NCBI GenBank assembly: GCA_900016865.1
Contig: FIZI01000010.1
Location: forward strand, 1-38,804
DNA from: an uncultured Clostridia bacterium
Lineage (GTDB): Bacteria > Bacillota > DTU014
Length of the DNA stretch: 38,804 bases
Reading direction: 5' to 3'
In this document: positions 27,927 through 37,124 of the stretch, one piece after another
Numbering within the stretch: position 1 is the first letter of the stretch
How the letters are laid out: each line of letters begins with the position of its first letter
The notes under the pieces: generated by a model
Databases searched by the model: none
What the model was told of the DNA's origin: nothing
Seen by the model: only the letters and a program-made list of their open reading frames with translations
Translations under genes and position numbers: made by a program

Positions 27927-27952
27927 GCCCTATGGGTTTTCACCCATAGGGC
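27927..27952 (-). other. Perfect 11-bp hairpin between SBP and permease genes
   Basis: GCCCTATGGGT (27927-27937) and ACCCATAGGGC (27942-27952) form a perfect stem with a TTTC loop (GAAA on the coding strand, a stable tetraloop). It lies in the 94-base gap after the SBP gene on the minus strand, the same position as the hairpin at 16571 in the plus-strand operon. Likely role: transcript attenuation or SBP message stabilisation. Confidence 0.72.
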
Positions 27953-27988
27953 GCCTATGCACACGGAGACGTGTAACTGACAAAGGCC

Positions 27989-29242
27989 TTACCACCACTC
28001 TTCCTTGATCTCCTTGGCGCGCTCGGCCATGTTCTTAAGCCCGGCATCGAGCGAGATCTGGCCTGTCATTATCATGCTGTGCTCCTCGCTCAGCATTTTG
28101 TCGATAGCATTTGAATACACGCTGGGCGGCAGCTCTACAGTGGTCTCGGCAGTCATGAGTGCTTCGGCCCCACCCTCGGGGAAGCCGGGTGCAGAGGTGT
28201 AGATCTCGAGCACTTCAGGTGTTCTAAGCGCAGGCAGGACTCCTCTGGACGCAAAGATCTTGGCGCCCTTCTCACCGCCGAAGTAGCTAACCAATTTCCA
28301 TGCAGCGTCTTTTTTCTTTGACTTGGAGTTGATGGCGAGAGTTGTCAGGCCTTCGACAGTTGAGCCGGGATTTGTGCCGGGCCAGTGTGGCGACTTGGCT
28401 ATGCCCCAATTCACATCGTGCTCATCGATCAAGAGCGAGCCTATGAACCAAGTGCCCATCCAGAGCATCCCAACTCTTCCACTTTCGAACAAGCCGCGAT
28501 AGTGAGTGTTGGAGGTGCGAATCTCTGCGAAGCTCATGACCGACTTGTCCTCGTTTTGCATGGCCAATGCCAGTTCATACGCAGGCCTGAGGAATTCGTA
28601 GTCGCCGTCTACCAGTGTCAGATCGGTGGTTAGGAGTATAGGACACTGGATCTGGCTTCTCCAGGAGTGGAAGTAGGCTCCATAAATCTTCTCATTGCCC
28701 TCACCGCTGGTGAGCTTCTTAGCGACTTCGCGGAACTCCGGCCATGTCATCTCATTGGAAGGGTAAGGCACTCCCGCCCTATCAAAGATGTCTTTGTTGT
28801 AGTACAAGACATAAATGTCGCTCCTGTACGGGAAGCCCATGAGTTGTCCTTCGTGCATGACGTACTCAATCGCTGATCCATATTGCGATAGATCAACGCC
28901 GTCCGCTTCGATGTAGGAGTTGAGTGGAGTGAGGTAGTTGCGGTGGAGGTAGTTGGAGTAGCTTGCGAAGTCCTTTACTGCAAACACGTCGACTTCTTCA
29001 CCGGCAGCAAGCATGACGGTCATCTTGTCAGGATACTCCGCAGCAGCAATGTCAATAACTTCAACCTTGATGTCTGGATACTCAGCCTCGAAATCGTCGA
29101 TGACCAACTGATACTCAGGCGACATGCTGAAGTCCCACACGGCAAACCTGATAGTTGTCTGCTGTGCACCGACATGGAGAGTGAACAAAGACAGAACGAC
29201 CAATAGACACACGGGCAACACAAGGCTCAACCGCTTTTTCAC
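27989..29242 (-). CDS. Extracellular sugar-binding protein (SBP family 1)
   Basis: 417 residues, GTG start with GGGAGGA about ten bases upstream. The signal peptide is MKKRLSLVLPVCLLVVLSLFTLHVGA, cleaved before QQTT; no clear lipobox. Family-1 features: TIRFAVWDFSMSPEYQLVIDDFEAEYPDIKV, LAAGEEVDVFAVKD, YNKDIFDRAGVPYPSNEMTWPEF, and a C-lobe with LAINSKSKKKDAAWKLVSYF. First gene of the importer set, downstream of the YesN-type regulator (150-base gap) and therefore probably its target. Substrate unknown. Confidence 0.93.
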   Translation of the reverse strand: MKKRLSLVLPVCLLVVLSLFTLHVGAQQTTIRFAVWDFSMSPEYQLVIDDFEAEYPDIKVEVIDIAAAEYPDKMTVMLAAGEEVDVFAVKDFASYSNYLHRNYLTPLNSYIEADGVDLSQYGSAIEYVMHEGQLMGFPYRSDIYVLYYNKDIFDRAGVPYPSNEMTWPEFREVAKKLTSGEGNEKIYGAYFHSWRSQIQCPILLTTDLTLVDGDYEFLRPAYELALAMQNEDKSVMSFAEIRTSNTHYRGLFESGRVGMLWMGTWFIGSLLIDEHDVNWGIAKSPHWPGTNPGSTVEGLTTLAINSKSKKKDAAWKLVSYFGGEKGAKIFASRGVLPALRTPEVLEIYTSAPGFPEGGAEALMTAETTVELPPSVYSNAIDKMLSEEHSMIMTGQISLDAGLKNMAERAKEIKEEWW

Positions 29243-29392
29243 TTGCCTATTCCTCCCTTGTCAATTTGGTGCTATTGTCATTCTAGGGCCTTGTTGGTAT
29301 GAGTGGAATGTCCTTGAGTCGGATAATTTGTCTTTGGGCGAGTGGACAGCCCTGCGGAATGGGGTAGTTTTTTCAGATTCCTAATACTTTCG

Positions 29393-31015
29393 TCAGAATG
29401 CCTTTCCAGAGTACTCAGTAGGGGTGATTCCCACGATCTTTTTGAACACCCGGCTGAAGTAGTACGCGTTTTGATAGCCGAGCATCTCCGATACCTCATA
29501 GACCTTGTAGTCCGTCTCCCTCAGTAGCCTTTTTGCCTCGTTGATCTTCACCCTTGTCACGTAGTCAGTGAAGCATACTCCTGCCGACTGTCGAAAGATA
29601 GTGCTGAGGTATCCGGGACTGATGTTGATAGATGAGGCCACTTGCTCCAAAGTGATTCGCTCCATATAGTGATCAAGTATGTACCGCTTGGCCCTCGCGA
29701 CTACGCGGTTCATCTTGGGCTGGTCGTCCCCTGCGACCACTCTGCATATCCTCTGTTCCAATCCAATCAACCAGTTGATGATCTGAGCCAGGGTTCCCAG
29801 GCCAAGGATGGTTTCGTAGAGGCTCAGATCTCCAAATATCTCCCTCAGTTTTTCCTCGCCGATCTCCGGTGAACCGCTGATAGAATACGCTATCTGAAAG
29901 CAGATGTCGTAGGCTTGCTTTCTTGATACGTTGGGCTTGTTGAGCAGCGAGATAATCGACTCAAAGACCTTGCCGATCATCTGAACGTCGTGAAGCTCAA
30001 GTGCTTCGGTCAGATCATCTCGCAGAGCGGATACGTCGATTTGGTCTGGGTCTTCGTAGTCCCTCGGCAGATCCCTGAACAGGAGAACAGGCTGATCTCC
30101 GGTGTAGTAGCTCTGCTGAGCTGCCCTGCAGGCATTGAAGTATGCTGAAGCAAGATCTGAGTACCTGCAGCATGGGTCGCTGATTCCCACTGAGACCTCG
30201 ATGCCGAAATATTGATCCAGGACTTGCGTCAATCTTTCGCCCAAGGCCGTTGCCTTGTCTCTGAAGGCGGCTTCGTCCGTTTGTTCAGGGATTGCGAAGA
30301 CAACGACGAATTCGCCATGGCTCCACGAGAACGTATATCCGTCATATACGTCGTTGACTATCTCATCGATTGTGCTGCGGATTACCGCTTCAAATGATGT
30401 GATCTCATCTTCTTCGTACTTGTCGAGGACAGATAGGTTGTTGATTCGAACGGCCGCGCACGTGAGCCTGCCGCTCAGTTTGAGCCCGAGGTGTTTTGCC
30501 TGTTCGAGTAGTGTGGATTCAGCCAGCCCGGGTTTAGCAATGATCTGCCTGAAAAAACTCTCTCGGAATAAGTGGATGTTCTTGCCTATGTTTTCGTGCA
30601 GTGGCTTCTGAGCCAGAGTCCCTCCGCGCTCGGCTATGATCTTTTCCCGAGCTGCAGCCAGCGCATGCTCAAGGGCCTCTGATTCAAGATCCAGCTTAAT
30701 AAGGTATTCCTCAGCTCCAAGTTTCATTGCCTGTTTGACCAAGTGGAATTCGTCGTACCCACTGAGCACGATATATTTCGGGTGGCGCCCTGCTTGGGAC
30801 GCGAGACGCATCATTTCCAGGCCGTCCAGCACGGGCATTTTCACGTCGGTAATTACGATATCCGGGTTGTGTTCGATGATCAGATCCAGTCCCTGGCGAC
30901 CGTTTGCAGCCTCGCCAACGATCTCGTAACCGAGGTCCTCCCACCGCAGCATAGACTGAAGCCCAAGCCTCACCAAGGGTTCGTCATCAATGATCGCTAC
31001 CTTAGTGTTCGGCAT
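29393..31015 (-). CDS. YesN-type response regulator with AraC DNA-binding domain
   Basis: 540 residues from the ATG at 31013-31015 (MPNTKVAIIDDEP), which has GAGGTGAT just upstream; the GTG at 31024 is an in-frame alternative. The receiver has Asp10/Asp11, phospho-acceptor Asp57 in VITDVKMPVLDG, and Lys in YLIKLDLES. A long middle region follows. The C-terminus is an AraC-type double helix-turn-helix: ITLEQVASSINISPGYLSTIFRQ and YKVYEVSEMLGYQNAYYFSRVFKK. Regulators of this class activate adjacent sugar ABC transporters after phosphorylation by a YesM-type kinase. Its start overlaps the end of the kinase gene, and an SBP-permease set follows, the classic arrangement. Confidence 0.95.
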   Translation of the reverse strand: MPNTKVAIIDDEPLVRLGLQSMLRWEDLGYEIVGEAANGRQGLDLIIEHNPDIVITDVKMPVLDGLEMMRLASQAGRHPKYIVLSGYDEFHLVKQAMKLGAEEYLIKLDLESEALEHALAAAREKIIAERGGTLAQKPLHENIGKNIHLFRESFFRQIIAKPGLAESTLLEQAKHLGLKLSGRLTCAAVRINNLSVLDKYEEDEITSFEAVIRSTIDEIVNDVYDGYTFSWSHGEFVVVFAIPEQTDEAAFRDKATALGERLTQVLDQYFGIEVSVGISDPCCRYSDLASAYFNACRAAQQSYYTGDQPVLLFRDLPRDYEDPDQIDVSALRDDLTEALELHDVQMIGKVFESIISLLNKPNVSRKQAYDICFQIAYSISGSPEIGEEKLREIFGDLSLYETILGLGTLAQIINWLIGLEQRICRVVAGDDQPKMNRVVARAKRYILDHYMERITLEQVASSINISPGYLSTIFRQSAGVCFTDYVTRVKINEAKRLLRETDYKVYEVSEMLGYQNAYYFSRVFKKIVGITPTEYSGKAF

Positions 31016-32891
31016 GTGTATCACCTCGCTTCTCTGTTGCTGGCCCTCCAGTTTCTGCAGCAGCTGCAGTAAGGTCGGAAGGCTGGCTGCTCTCTAGCGG
31101 TACCTCTATGAGCACCTCTGTATACTCGCCGACACTGCTCCTGATAGTGAGGCCGTACTCTTGGCCGTACGCCAGTTTGATGCGCTCGTTGACGTTTCTT
31201 ATGCCAATCCCCGAAAGCCCACGAGCCTTTTGTTTAGGCGGCGCATTTAGTGCTGCTTCGATTTCTGCTTTGGTCATGCCCACTCCGTCGTCTTTCACAC
31301 TAATCACTAGACGGCCGCCCCGCTCGGATACTGTTATGGCTATCCGGCCGGAGTCGCGCTTGGGCTCGATGCCGTGAAAAATGGAGTTTTCGACAATGGG
31401 CTGAAGGGTGAACTTAATGATACGACAGCTCAAAAGCTCCGGCCTTTCCACGTTGCACTCCAGTTGTATTCGGCCGCGATAACGCATGTTTTGGATGTAG
31501 ATGTAGTCATTCAGGAGCGAGATCTCCTCTTCAAGAGTGATGGTTTCAGACGCAGTCTTGGAGAGATACATGAGAAGCCTTCCAAGAGCCGTAACCATCC
31601 GCTTGATCCCGTCCGCTTTTTGGATGGACGCCATCACTTTCAACGAATTTAGGGTGTTGTAGAGAAAATGAGGGTTTACTTGGTGTTGGAGCACCTGCAA
31701 TTCAAGCCTGCGTTTCTCCCGTTCGTCCTCTATGACCTGATTCAAGAGGTCTTTGATGTTGTCTGCCATCTGGTTTACAGCTCTGCCGAGCGTGCCTAGT
31801 TCATCGTCGCCCTCAATCGACGGATCTCTCTCAAAATCCCCGGAAGCTATTGCCTTGGTGCGGTGCAGTATGTTGGTCAACGGCTGAGTCAGATTGCTCG
31901 ATAAATAGATCGTCAAGAGAGTCACAAATACGAAGCTCAAGAGGAGGATAACTACAGTGATTCTGAGCAGGAATCCTTTTTGTTTATTGAGTTCTGCCGA
32001 CGACAGGACCTGTACTATGCTCCATCCAGTTGACTCAGACCTGGCGAAAGTGATGTGCCTTTGCTCGTCGTTGATTTTGGCACTTGTGTTGCCTTGCAGG
32101 GTGTCCTGGCGGATCACGTAGTCGATATAATCAAGATCGGCCAGGTCGTGCCCGATGCATGCAGGGTTGCTGTGGTAGACTGCACGTCCATGCGGGTCTA
32201 CTACCATAAGTGTTTCGTCAGGCCGCGGCTTGAGCCCCCTAAACAAGTCGGATATGAGGCTGATCCTAAAGCCGATGATGTGCCAGCCTATCTCCCGGTT
32301 GTTGATGGAGTGGAAGACAGGCCTGACAAGCGGCAGGATGTACCTCTCATATACATCTCTTGACGGGTTTTCGACTATTCCGTACCATCCTTTCTTGCCT
32401 TTTAGAGACATACCGTACTTGAACCAGTCAGTCTGCTCGAGTTGGGCAAGGTCCAGCAGAGTTCCCTGAGGTTGGCCTGCCCGTAAGTCCACGCCGTTGT
32501 GCCCGTGTATGAAGACTGAGTAGACGTACGTTCCGACCGGCGAGTTGAACCGCAGCTGGTAGTCCTTTAGCTCAAGAAATGCGTCAATGTCAGCGTCGTA
32601 TCCGCTTTCGAGCTCTGAGTAGTCTTTTGTGAGGACCCTGTCGAGGTTCTTGTTCATGAATAGCCAGTCCGACAACTGTGCCGCGTGCTCAAGCTGCTTC
32701 TCTATGATTGTGACTGTGTAGGCTAGATTGCTGACAGAAGTACCTATCATGTTTTTCTCAAGTGTCTGGTGCGAGTTTCTATAGTAGTAGTAGCTGATCA
32801 CGGCTGAAGGGACGATTGCGAGCGCGAGAAAACAGATGATCAGCTTGCTCTTGAGCGTCTTGAGGGGGCGCAGTTTGGCCAATGAGATCAC
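31002..32891 (-). CDS. YesM/LytS-type sensor histidine kinase
   Basis: 629 residues. Membrane helix at about 14-36, a large extracytoplasmic sensor (about 37-305, dCache-like: TLMVVDPHGRAVYHSNPACIGHD, GWSIVQVLSSAEL), second helix at about 307-330, HAMP at about 330-385, then the His_kinase domain with His408 in LQHQVNPHFLYNTLNSLK. The ATPase part has LQPIVENSIFHGIEP, DDGVGM and GIGIRNVNERIKLAYG. The start is GTG 32891, or possibly TTG three codons later, because GGGGTGATC could serve as its ribosome binding site. It overlaps the response-regulator gene by 14 bases. Expected role: sense an extracellular sugar or loaded SBP and phosphorylate the YesN-type partner. Confidence 0.95.
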   Translation of the reverse strand: MISLAKLRPLKTLKSKLIICFLALAIVPSAVISYYYYRNSHQTLEKNMIGTSVSNLAYTVTIIEKQLEHAAQLSDWLFMNKNLDRVLTKDYSELESGYDADIDAFLELKDYQLRFNSPVGTYVYSVFIHGHNGVDLRAGQPQGTLLDLAQLEQTDWFKYGMSLKGKKGWYGIVENPSRDVYERYILPLVRPVFHSINNREIGWHIIGFRISLISDLFRGLKPRPDETLMVVDPHGRAVYHSNPACIGHDLADLDYIDYVIRQDTLQGNTSAKINDEQRHITFARSESTGWSIVQVLSSAELNKQKGFLLRITVVILLLSFVFVTLLTIYLSSNLTQPLTNILHRTKAIASGDFERDPSIEGDDELGTLGRAVNQMADNIKDLLNQVIEDEREKRRLELQVLQHQVNPHFLYNTLNSLKVMASIQKADGIKRMVTALGRLLMYLSKTASETITLEEEISLLNDYIYIQNMRYRGRIQLECNVERPELLSCRIIKFTLQPIVENSIFHGIEPKRDSGRIAITVSERGGRLVISVKDDGVGMTKAEIEAALNAPPKQKARGLSGIGIRNVNERIKLAYGQEYGLTIRSSVGEYTEVLIEVPLESSQPSDLTAAAAETGGPATEKRGDTHAEH

Positions 32892-32918
32892 CCCAGGCTC
32901 AGACTAGCGAGTACGCGC

Positions 32919-32944
32919 GCAAAAGGCAGAGGGGCCCTCTTTGC
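32919..32944 (-). terminator. Weak hairpin after the alpha-xylosidase gene
   Basis: GCAAA (32919-32923) and TTTGC (32940-32944) flank an inner AGAGG/CCTCT stem. On the minus strand this lies in the 75-base gap between the alpha-xylosidase stop and the kinase start, and a TTTT follows the inner stem. It may attenuate read-through into the kinase gene. Evidence is limited to base pairing. Confidence 0.35.
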
Positions 32945-32966
32945 GGGGCTCCCTGCGGAGATAGCC

Positions 32967-35285
32967 CTAGAGTTGGACGGAAATCTCACTGTCTGCAAAT
33001 CGATATGGTGTGATCTTGATTCCATCCTCGGTAATCTCAGTGTTTGCTCCGGCAGCCGCCTGTACGCGGTCGACCCCTCTTAGCAGCACACTCCACGGCT
33101 TGCCAGTGCCTGTCGCTTGGATGTTTAGCTTGGCGTCCTGTCGCTTTGCTATCACTCTTAGCTTGGGCTCACCGTCCATTGCGTAGACTGTTGTCGATGT
33201 GCTCTCACCGTCACCAAGCTCAAACAGATGCAGGGTAACCCCGTCGTCGTAGTCATAGTCGGGTCTTGTGTCTACGTTTCCTACAGCGACGATGGACCCT
33301 GGGCGGGCCATCAACGGCAGGCTCATGTATCCGTGTTGTTCCGTGACCCATCTGCCTCCCTCCACCTTTTCGCCTGTCACAAAATGCGTCCAGGTGCCAG
33401 CGGGCAAGTAGTATGTGACCATCCCATCGGGCCTCATTATCGGAGCGACGAGCAGTGAATCACCCAGCATGTATTGTCTATCGAGGTAATCGCAGGCAGG
33501 GTCCTCTGTGAACTCCATTACCATTGGTCTCATGACCGGGATGCCCCTGTCGTGAGCTTCAACTGCAAGTCTGTAAATATAGGGCATCAGGCTGCATTTA
33601 AGGTTCGTGAAGTACCTGAGGACGTCGATTGCTTCTTGGTCGAACATCCAGGGAACCCTGTACGAGCTGTTGCCGTGGAGCCTGCTGTGCGATGACAGCA
33701 AGCCGAACGCGATCCACCTCTTGTACAGGTCTGCAGTGGCCGTATCCTCAAACCCGCCTATGTCGTGGCTCCAAAACGCAAACCCCGACATGCAGAGAGA
33801 CAGTCCGCCGCGCAGGCTTTCTGCCATGGACTCGTAGGTTGCTCGGCAGTCTCCGCCCCAGTGGACGGGGAACTGCTGCGAGCCTACTGTAGCGGAGCGG
33901 GCGAACACAACAGCGTTTCCTTTGCCGTATGCGTGCTCGAGTTCTTCGAACACGACCTTGTTGTACAGATAGGTGTAGTAGTTGTGCATTTTCTCCGGAT
34001 CGGACCGGTCGTAGTACACCACGTCAGTAGGGATGCGCTCTCCAAAGTCAGTCTTGAAACAGTCGACACTCATATCTATCAGCGCCCGCAGTTTGCTAGC
34101 GTACCACTCGCAAGCTGCCGGATTGGTGAAGTCAACTATCGCCATTCCAGGTTGCCACAGATCCCACTGCCAGACATCACCGTTTGGTCGCCTGAGCAAG
34201 TAACCTTTTGCCTTTCCTTCATCAAACAGCTTCGACCTTTGAGCGATGTATGGGTTGATCCACACGCAGATTTTGAGGCCTTTTTCTTTGAGGCGTTTTA
34301 GCATGTCAGCAGGATTGGGGAACGTCCTTTCATCCCACTCGAAGTCGCACCAGTGGTATTCCTTCATCCAGAAACAGTCAAAGTGGAACACGTGTAGTGG
34401 GATCTCGCGCTCTGCCATTCCGTTGACAAAACTCATGACTGTATCTTCATCGTAGTCCGTGACAAACGAGGTCGTGAGCCAGAGCCCGTACGACCAGGGA
34501 GGTGGAAGAGCAGGCCTGCCCGTCAGGGCAGTGTATTTCTCCAGAACTTCTTTTATGGTAGGGCCGTTGATGACGAAGTAATCCAGAGATTCACCTGCGA
34601 CACTAAATTGGACCTTCTGTACGCGCTCTGTTGCAACCTCGAACGAAACCTTCTCCGGATGGTTGACAAGGACCCCGTATCCTTTGTTTGTGACATAGAA
34701 CGGGATGTTCTTGTATGCTTGCTCGCTACCTGTGCCTCCGTCTCTATTCCAGATCTCTACCTCTTGGCCGTTTTTCACAAAATGCGTGAATCGCTCACCA
34801 AAGCCATATACACACTCGCCGACACCAAGGGATAACTGCTCCTTCATGTAGGTACGGCCGTCATCTGCCTTGACATACCCCATCGACTTGAAATCACTGC
34901 TAGTGATGCACTCGTCTTCGTCATAGAACCCGACAAACCATTCGGACTTGCTGACTCTTACCGATAGATTGCCGCTTTTTAGTTCGATGAAGTCCTCGCT
35001 GTCACTGATCTTGACATCTGCGTCCTGCTTGTTGATCGCAAATGATGGGCCTCTGTCGAATGCACCCCTAAAGTGGGCGACCTGGACACGTATGACATCA
35101 TTCATAGGTGAGGAGAGCTTGATCGTGAAGAGTGGGCCTTCAAGGGTCTGACCTCTGTGATGAACGCGTTGGTAAGGTGCGTAGATGGTTACTGAGTCGC
35201 TTTCAACCTGGGTGTCGTACACTTGCGCGGGGTGAAACAGGGTAAAGCCATCTTTGATTCTCCAGAGACCGTCAGTGAATTTCAT
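32967..35285 (-). CDS. yicI: GH31 alpha-xylosidase (YicI type)
   Basis: 772 residues, ATG behind GGAGG, no signal peptide. Retaining exo-enzyme that removes alpha-1,6-xylose from the non-reducing end of xyloglucan oligosaccharides or isoprimeverose. The catalytic block matches E. coli YicI closely: FHFDCFWMKEYHWCDFEWD, KICVWINPYIAQRSKLF, and VDCFKTDFGERIPTDVVYY with nucleophile Asp413. The acid/base is Asp479 in VHWGGDC. The 66-residue spacing equals that of YicI (416 and 482). YGFGERFTHFVKNGQ and the N-terminal GH31 sandwich are also present. It heads the minus-strand operon and has a good promoter at 35363-35392 with an operator-like site over the start point. Strongest single clue that the locus handles xyloglucan fragments. 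Confidence 0.96.
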   Translation of the reverse strand: MKFTDGLWRIKDGFTLFHPAQVYDTQVESDSVTIYAPYQRVHHRGQTLEGPLFTIKLSSPMNDVIRVQVAHFRGAFDRGPSFAINKQDADVKISDSEDFIELKSGNLSVRVSKSEWFVGFYDEDECITSSDFKSMGYVKADDGRTYMKEQLSLGVGECVYGFGERFTHFVKNGQEVEIWNRDGGTGSEQAYKNIPFYVTNKGYGVLVNHPEKVSFEVATERVQKVQFSVAGESLDYFVINGPTIKEVLEKYTALTGRPALPPPWSYGLWLTTSFVTDYDEDTVMSFVNGMAEREIPLHVFHFDCFWMKEYHWCDFEWDERTFPNPADMLKRLKEKGLKICVWINPYIAQRSKLFDEGKAKGYLLRRPNGDVWQWDLWQPGMAIVDFTNPAACEWYASKLRALIDMSVDCFKTDFGERIPTDVVYYDRSDPEKMHNYYTYLYNKVVFEELEHAYGKGNAVVFARSATVGSQQFPVHWGGDCRATYESMAESLRGGLSLCMSGFAFWSHDIGGFEDTATADLYKRWIAFGLLSSHSRLHGNSSYRVPWMFDQEAIDVLRYFTNLKCSLMPYIYRLAVEAHDRGIPVMRPMVMEFTEDPACDYLDRQYMLGDSLLVAPIMRPDGMVTYYLPAGTWTHFVTGEKVEGGRWVTEQHGYMSLPLMARPGSIVAVGNVDTRPDYDYDDGVTLHLFELGDGESTSTTVYAMDGEPKLRVIAKRQDAKLNIQATGTGKPWSVLLRGVDRVQAAAGANTEITEDGIKITPYRFADSEISVQL

Positions 35286-35344
35286 GATCTTGCCTCCTAG
35301 ATCGCTTGGCTTGGGTAAGCTGTTGGTCTAGGATTGCATTCACC

Positions 35345-35358
35345 ATTACCCGGTTCGT
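35345..35358 (-). promoter_or_regulatory. Candidate LacI-family operator O3
   Basis: On the + strand ATTACCCGGTTCGT matches 10 of 14 positions of O1 (14330), including an unbroken CCGGTTCG. It sits 4-5 bases beyond the -10 hexamer of the minus-strand promoter, i.e. over the expected transcription start of the alpha-xylosidase gene, the classic place for a repressor. It would connect this operon to the LacI-type regulator at 18531. Confidence 0.45.
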
Positions 35359-35362
35359 TTTC

Positions 35363-35392
35363 AATATATCACCTACCAGACGCAGGTGTAAA
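35363..35392 (-). promoter_or_regulatory. Sigma-A promoter of the alpha-xylosidase operon
   Basis: Read on the minus strand: -35 TTTACA (35387-35392), an 18-base spacer, and -10 TATATT (35363-35368). The alpha-xylosidase start codon is about 80 bases downstream. Both hexamers are close to consensus. Confidence 0.65.
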
Positions 35393-35618
35393 GCCAGGGA
35401 GGCCACAGATCCACTTCCCGTTTCTCGTGGGGCCGCGAGTGTTTTCTACTGTCATCGCTGTCAGGCATCGGTGTGAGCTAATCGCGAAGGAACATCGGTG
35501 TCAGTGCGCAAATACAACAGGATAGAGGTATTCTAGAAGACTCTGGGACAATTTGGCACAGCGCTTCTTCGTGGGATTCCAGAACTTACCGGTGACACTA
35601 GGCATAGGAGGGTGATCG

Positions 35619-36131
35619 ATGGGTAGGCGAGTATTGGTTACATATGCAACCAAATATGGTGCGACAGCAGGGATTGCTGAGAGGATTGGGCAAGTGCTCC
35701 GTGGGGAGGGTCTGCAAACTGATGTGATCCCGGTGGAACGGGTGCGCGACCTGGCTCTGTATGAGGGGGTTGTCCTCGGTAGTCCGCTATATATGGGTAG
35801 GTGGCGCAAAGATGCAACTAGGTTCCTAGCAGACAAGCAGGGTGAGTTGGCTACGAAGCCGCTGTGGCTGTTTTCTAGCGGTTTGACAGGTGAGAACGAT
35901 ACAGACGCCACAGACGAGTCAGGCCTGCCACAGGCAGTGAGATCAATCGCAGACCGGCTAGGGCCTAGAGGTATCATCTATTTTGACGGACGGATAGATC
36001 CGAGGAAGCTGAATGTCTTGGAGAGGCTGGTTATGAGAGTTGTCAAGGCCCCCGTTGGTGACTTCCGGGACTTCGGAGCGATCACGGAGTGGGCGAGGAG
36101 TATAGCTCGTGATCTGAAGGGAGGCAACTAG
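35619..36131 (+). CDS. Flavodoxin-domain protein (HemG/Flavodoxin_5-like)
   Basis: 170 residues, ATG behind AGGAGGGTGATC. The N-terminus MGRRVLVTYATKYGATAGIAERIG is an FMN phosphate-binding loop (T-x-Y-G-T/A type, about residues 8-14). VVLGSPLYMGRWRKDATRFL and PLWLFSSGLTGE are the next flavin contacts, all typical of Flavodoxin_5 proteins related to menaquinone-dependent protoporphyrinogen oxidase. In bacteria without haem synthesis such proteins are usually general flavodoxins, so HemG activity should not be assumed. The downstream gene starts five bases after the stop, suggesting an operon. Confidence 0.88.
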   Translation: MGRRVLVTYATKYGATAGIAERIGQVLRGEGLQTDVIPVERVRDLALYEGVVLGSPLYMGRWRKDATRFLADKQGELATKPLWLFSSGLTGENDTDATDESGLPQAVRSIADRLGPRGIIYFDGRIDPRKLNVLERLVMRVVKAPVGDFRDFGAITEWARSIARDLKGGN

Positions 36132-36136
36132 CAAGC

Positions 36137-36649
36137 ATGAAGACACGATTGTCGATCGATGATGTGCTCGAGCTAGATGAAAGCCAGCGGAGGTCATTGC
36201 GGCTGCTTTGGACGCCTCGTCCCTGCGACATTGCTGTAGCTTTGGTCTGCAGGGATGTCGAAAACGACGTATATGAGCCCGTCGTATTCGCTGTTGGTGA
36301 GATATCTATCACTCCACACGGCATGATCTTGGGCAACCTCGCCTCAGAGGCTCTCTTTGCCATCACTCCACCTGATTTTCACGAAGACGAGGATTCAGCT
36401 GCTCCTTCTGACCAAGACGACGCTATTGAGACTCAGTTGCCGTTCGCAGGCGGTTCGTTTTCTAAGGAGGAATGCCTTCCTCTGCTAGACATAGGCCAGA
36501 TGCTCAGGATACTGGTACAGCATCATTCCAGCTACAGAATTCGCCTTGATATTGCTCCCGAGCGCTTGACGTGCACTGTCGACGGTGAAGAGTGCGGTCC
36601 TGAAGAGCTCTGCGACGCACTCTGGGAGGCAGTTCGGATGCTGCTTTGA
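36137..36649 (+). CDS. Hypothetical protein
   Basis: 170 residues, not recognised. ATG 36137 follows the flavodoxin stop by five bases; GGGAGG is about 12 bases upstream, a little far. The N-terminal half is mixed (LSIDDVLELDESQRRSLRLLW, then a possible beta region VFAVGEISITPHGMILG). The centre is a very acidic linker (DFHEDEDSAAPSDQDDAIE), and the end is helical (CGPEELCDALWEAVRMLL). There is no signal peptide or membrane helix. Codon use and spacing suggest a real gene co-transcribed with the flavodoxin. Confidence 0.65.
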   Translation: MKTRLSIDDVLELDESQRRSLRLLWTPRPCDIAVALVCRDVENDVYEPVVFAVGEISITPHGMILGNLASEALFAITPPDFHEDEDSAAPSDQDDAIETQLPFAGGSFSKEECLPLLDIGQMLRILVQHHSSYRIRLDIAPERLTCTVDGEECGPEELCDALWEAVRMLL

Positions 36650-36806
36650 CTTTGTAGAGAACTTCCAGGCACGACCAAGATATCAGTATGAAGAACTGCA
36701 TTACCTCCACGTGTATCATGCCTAATAGGTCACGCCGTCCATTGGCCTCATCAACATGGCGGAGTTGAGAGAGGTCGGAGCCCAAATACGTTAGGGGGTA
36801 TGATGC

Positions 36807-37124
36807 GTGAGGAGGTCAAGTATCGTCAGTGTGTTGGTCGTGCTTGCCATCCTCAGTGCCGCGTCAACTATGGCCAACCAAAACATTTGGATCGAGTGGA
36901 TGAAGGAAGAACTGAAGCTTCCCGAGTACGCGAATATGAGCCTTGTCTCCATAGTCTACGGAGACGACCTCAGGGAGAAGAGCTACAACGAGGCGATCGG
37001 ACTCTTTAGGTCGTATCCCGACCTCAGAGGAATCATCGCACCTACGACTGTCGGAATCGCGGCGGCTGAGAGCGAGTGGCACCGGAATCATCTTTATCTC
37101 GCACAGGCTGAACGAGGTTTTTGA
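36807..37124 (+). pseudogene. RhaS-like sugar-binding protein remnant
   Basis: A GTG start behind GGGGG gives a signal peptide (MRRSSIVSVLVVLAILSAASTMA) joined directly to the middle of a rhamnose-type periplasmic binding protein: NQNIWIEWMKEELKLPEYANMS, VYGDDLREKSYNEAIGLFRSYPDLRGIIAPTTVGIAAA. In RhaS-family proteins about 130 residues normally separate the signal from NQN; they are missing. The similarity ends near 37067, and the C-terminal third is also missing, because the frame runs into ABC ATPase sequence in another frame. Not functional as a binding protein. Confidence 0.85.

Larger units (their letters stand above)
35286..35618. other. Divergent intergenic region between GH31 and flavodoxin genes
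   Basis: About 333 bases without a gene. The GH31-proximal half holds a minus-strand promoter (35363-35392) and an operator-like motif (35345-35358). On the plus side, AGGAGGGTGATCG immediately precedes the flavodoxin start at 35619; a TATTCT at about 35529 could be a -10 but lacks a clear -35. Nothing else is evident. Confidence 0.45.
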
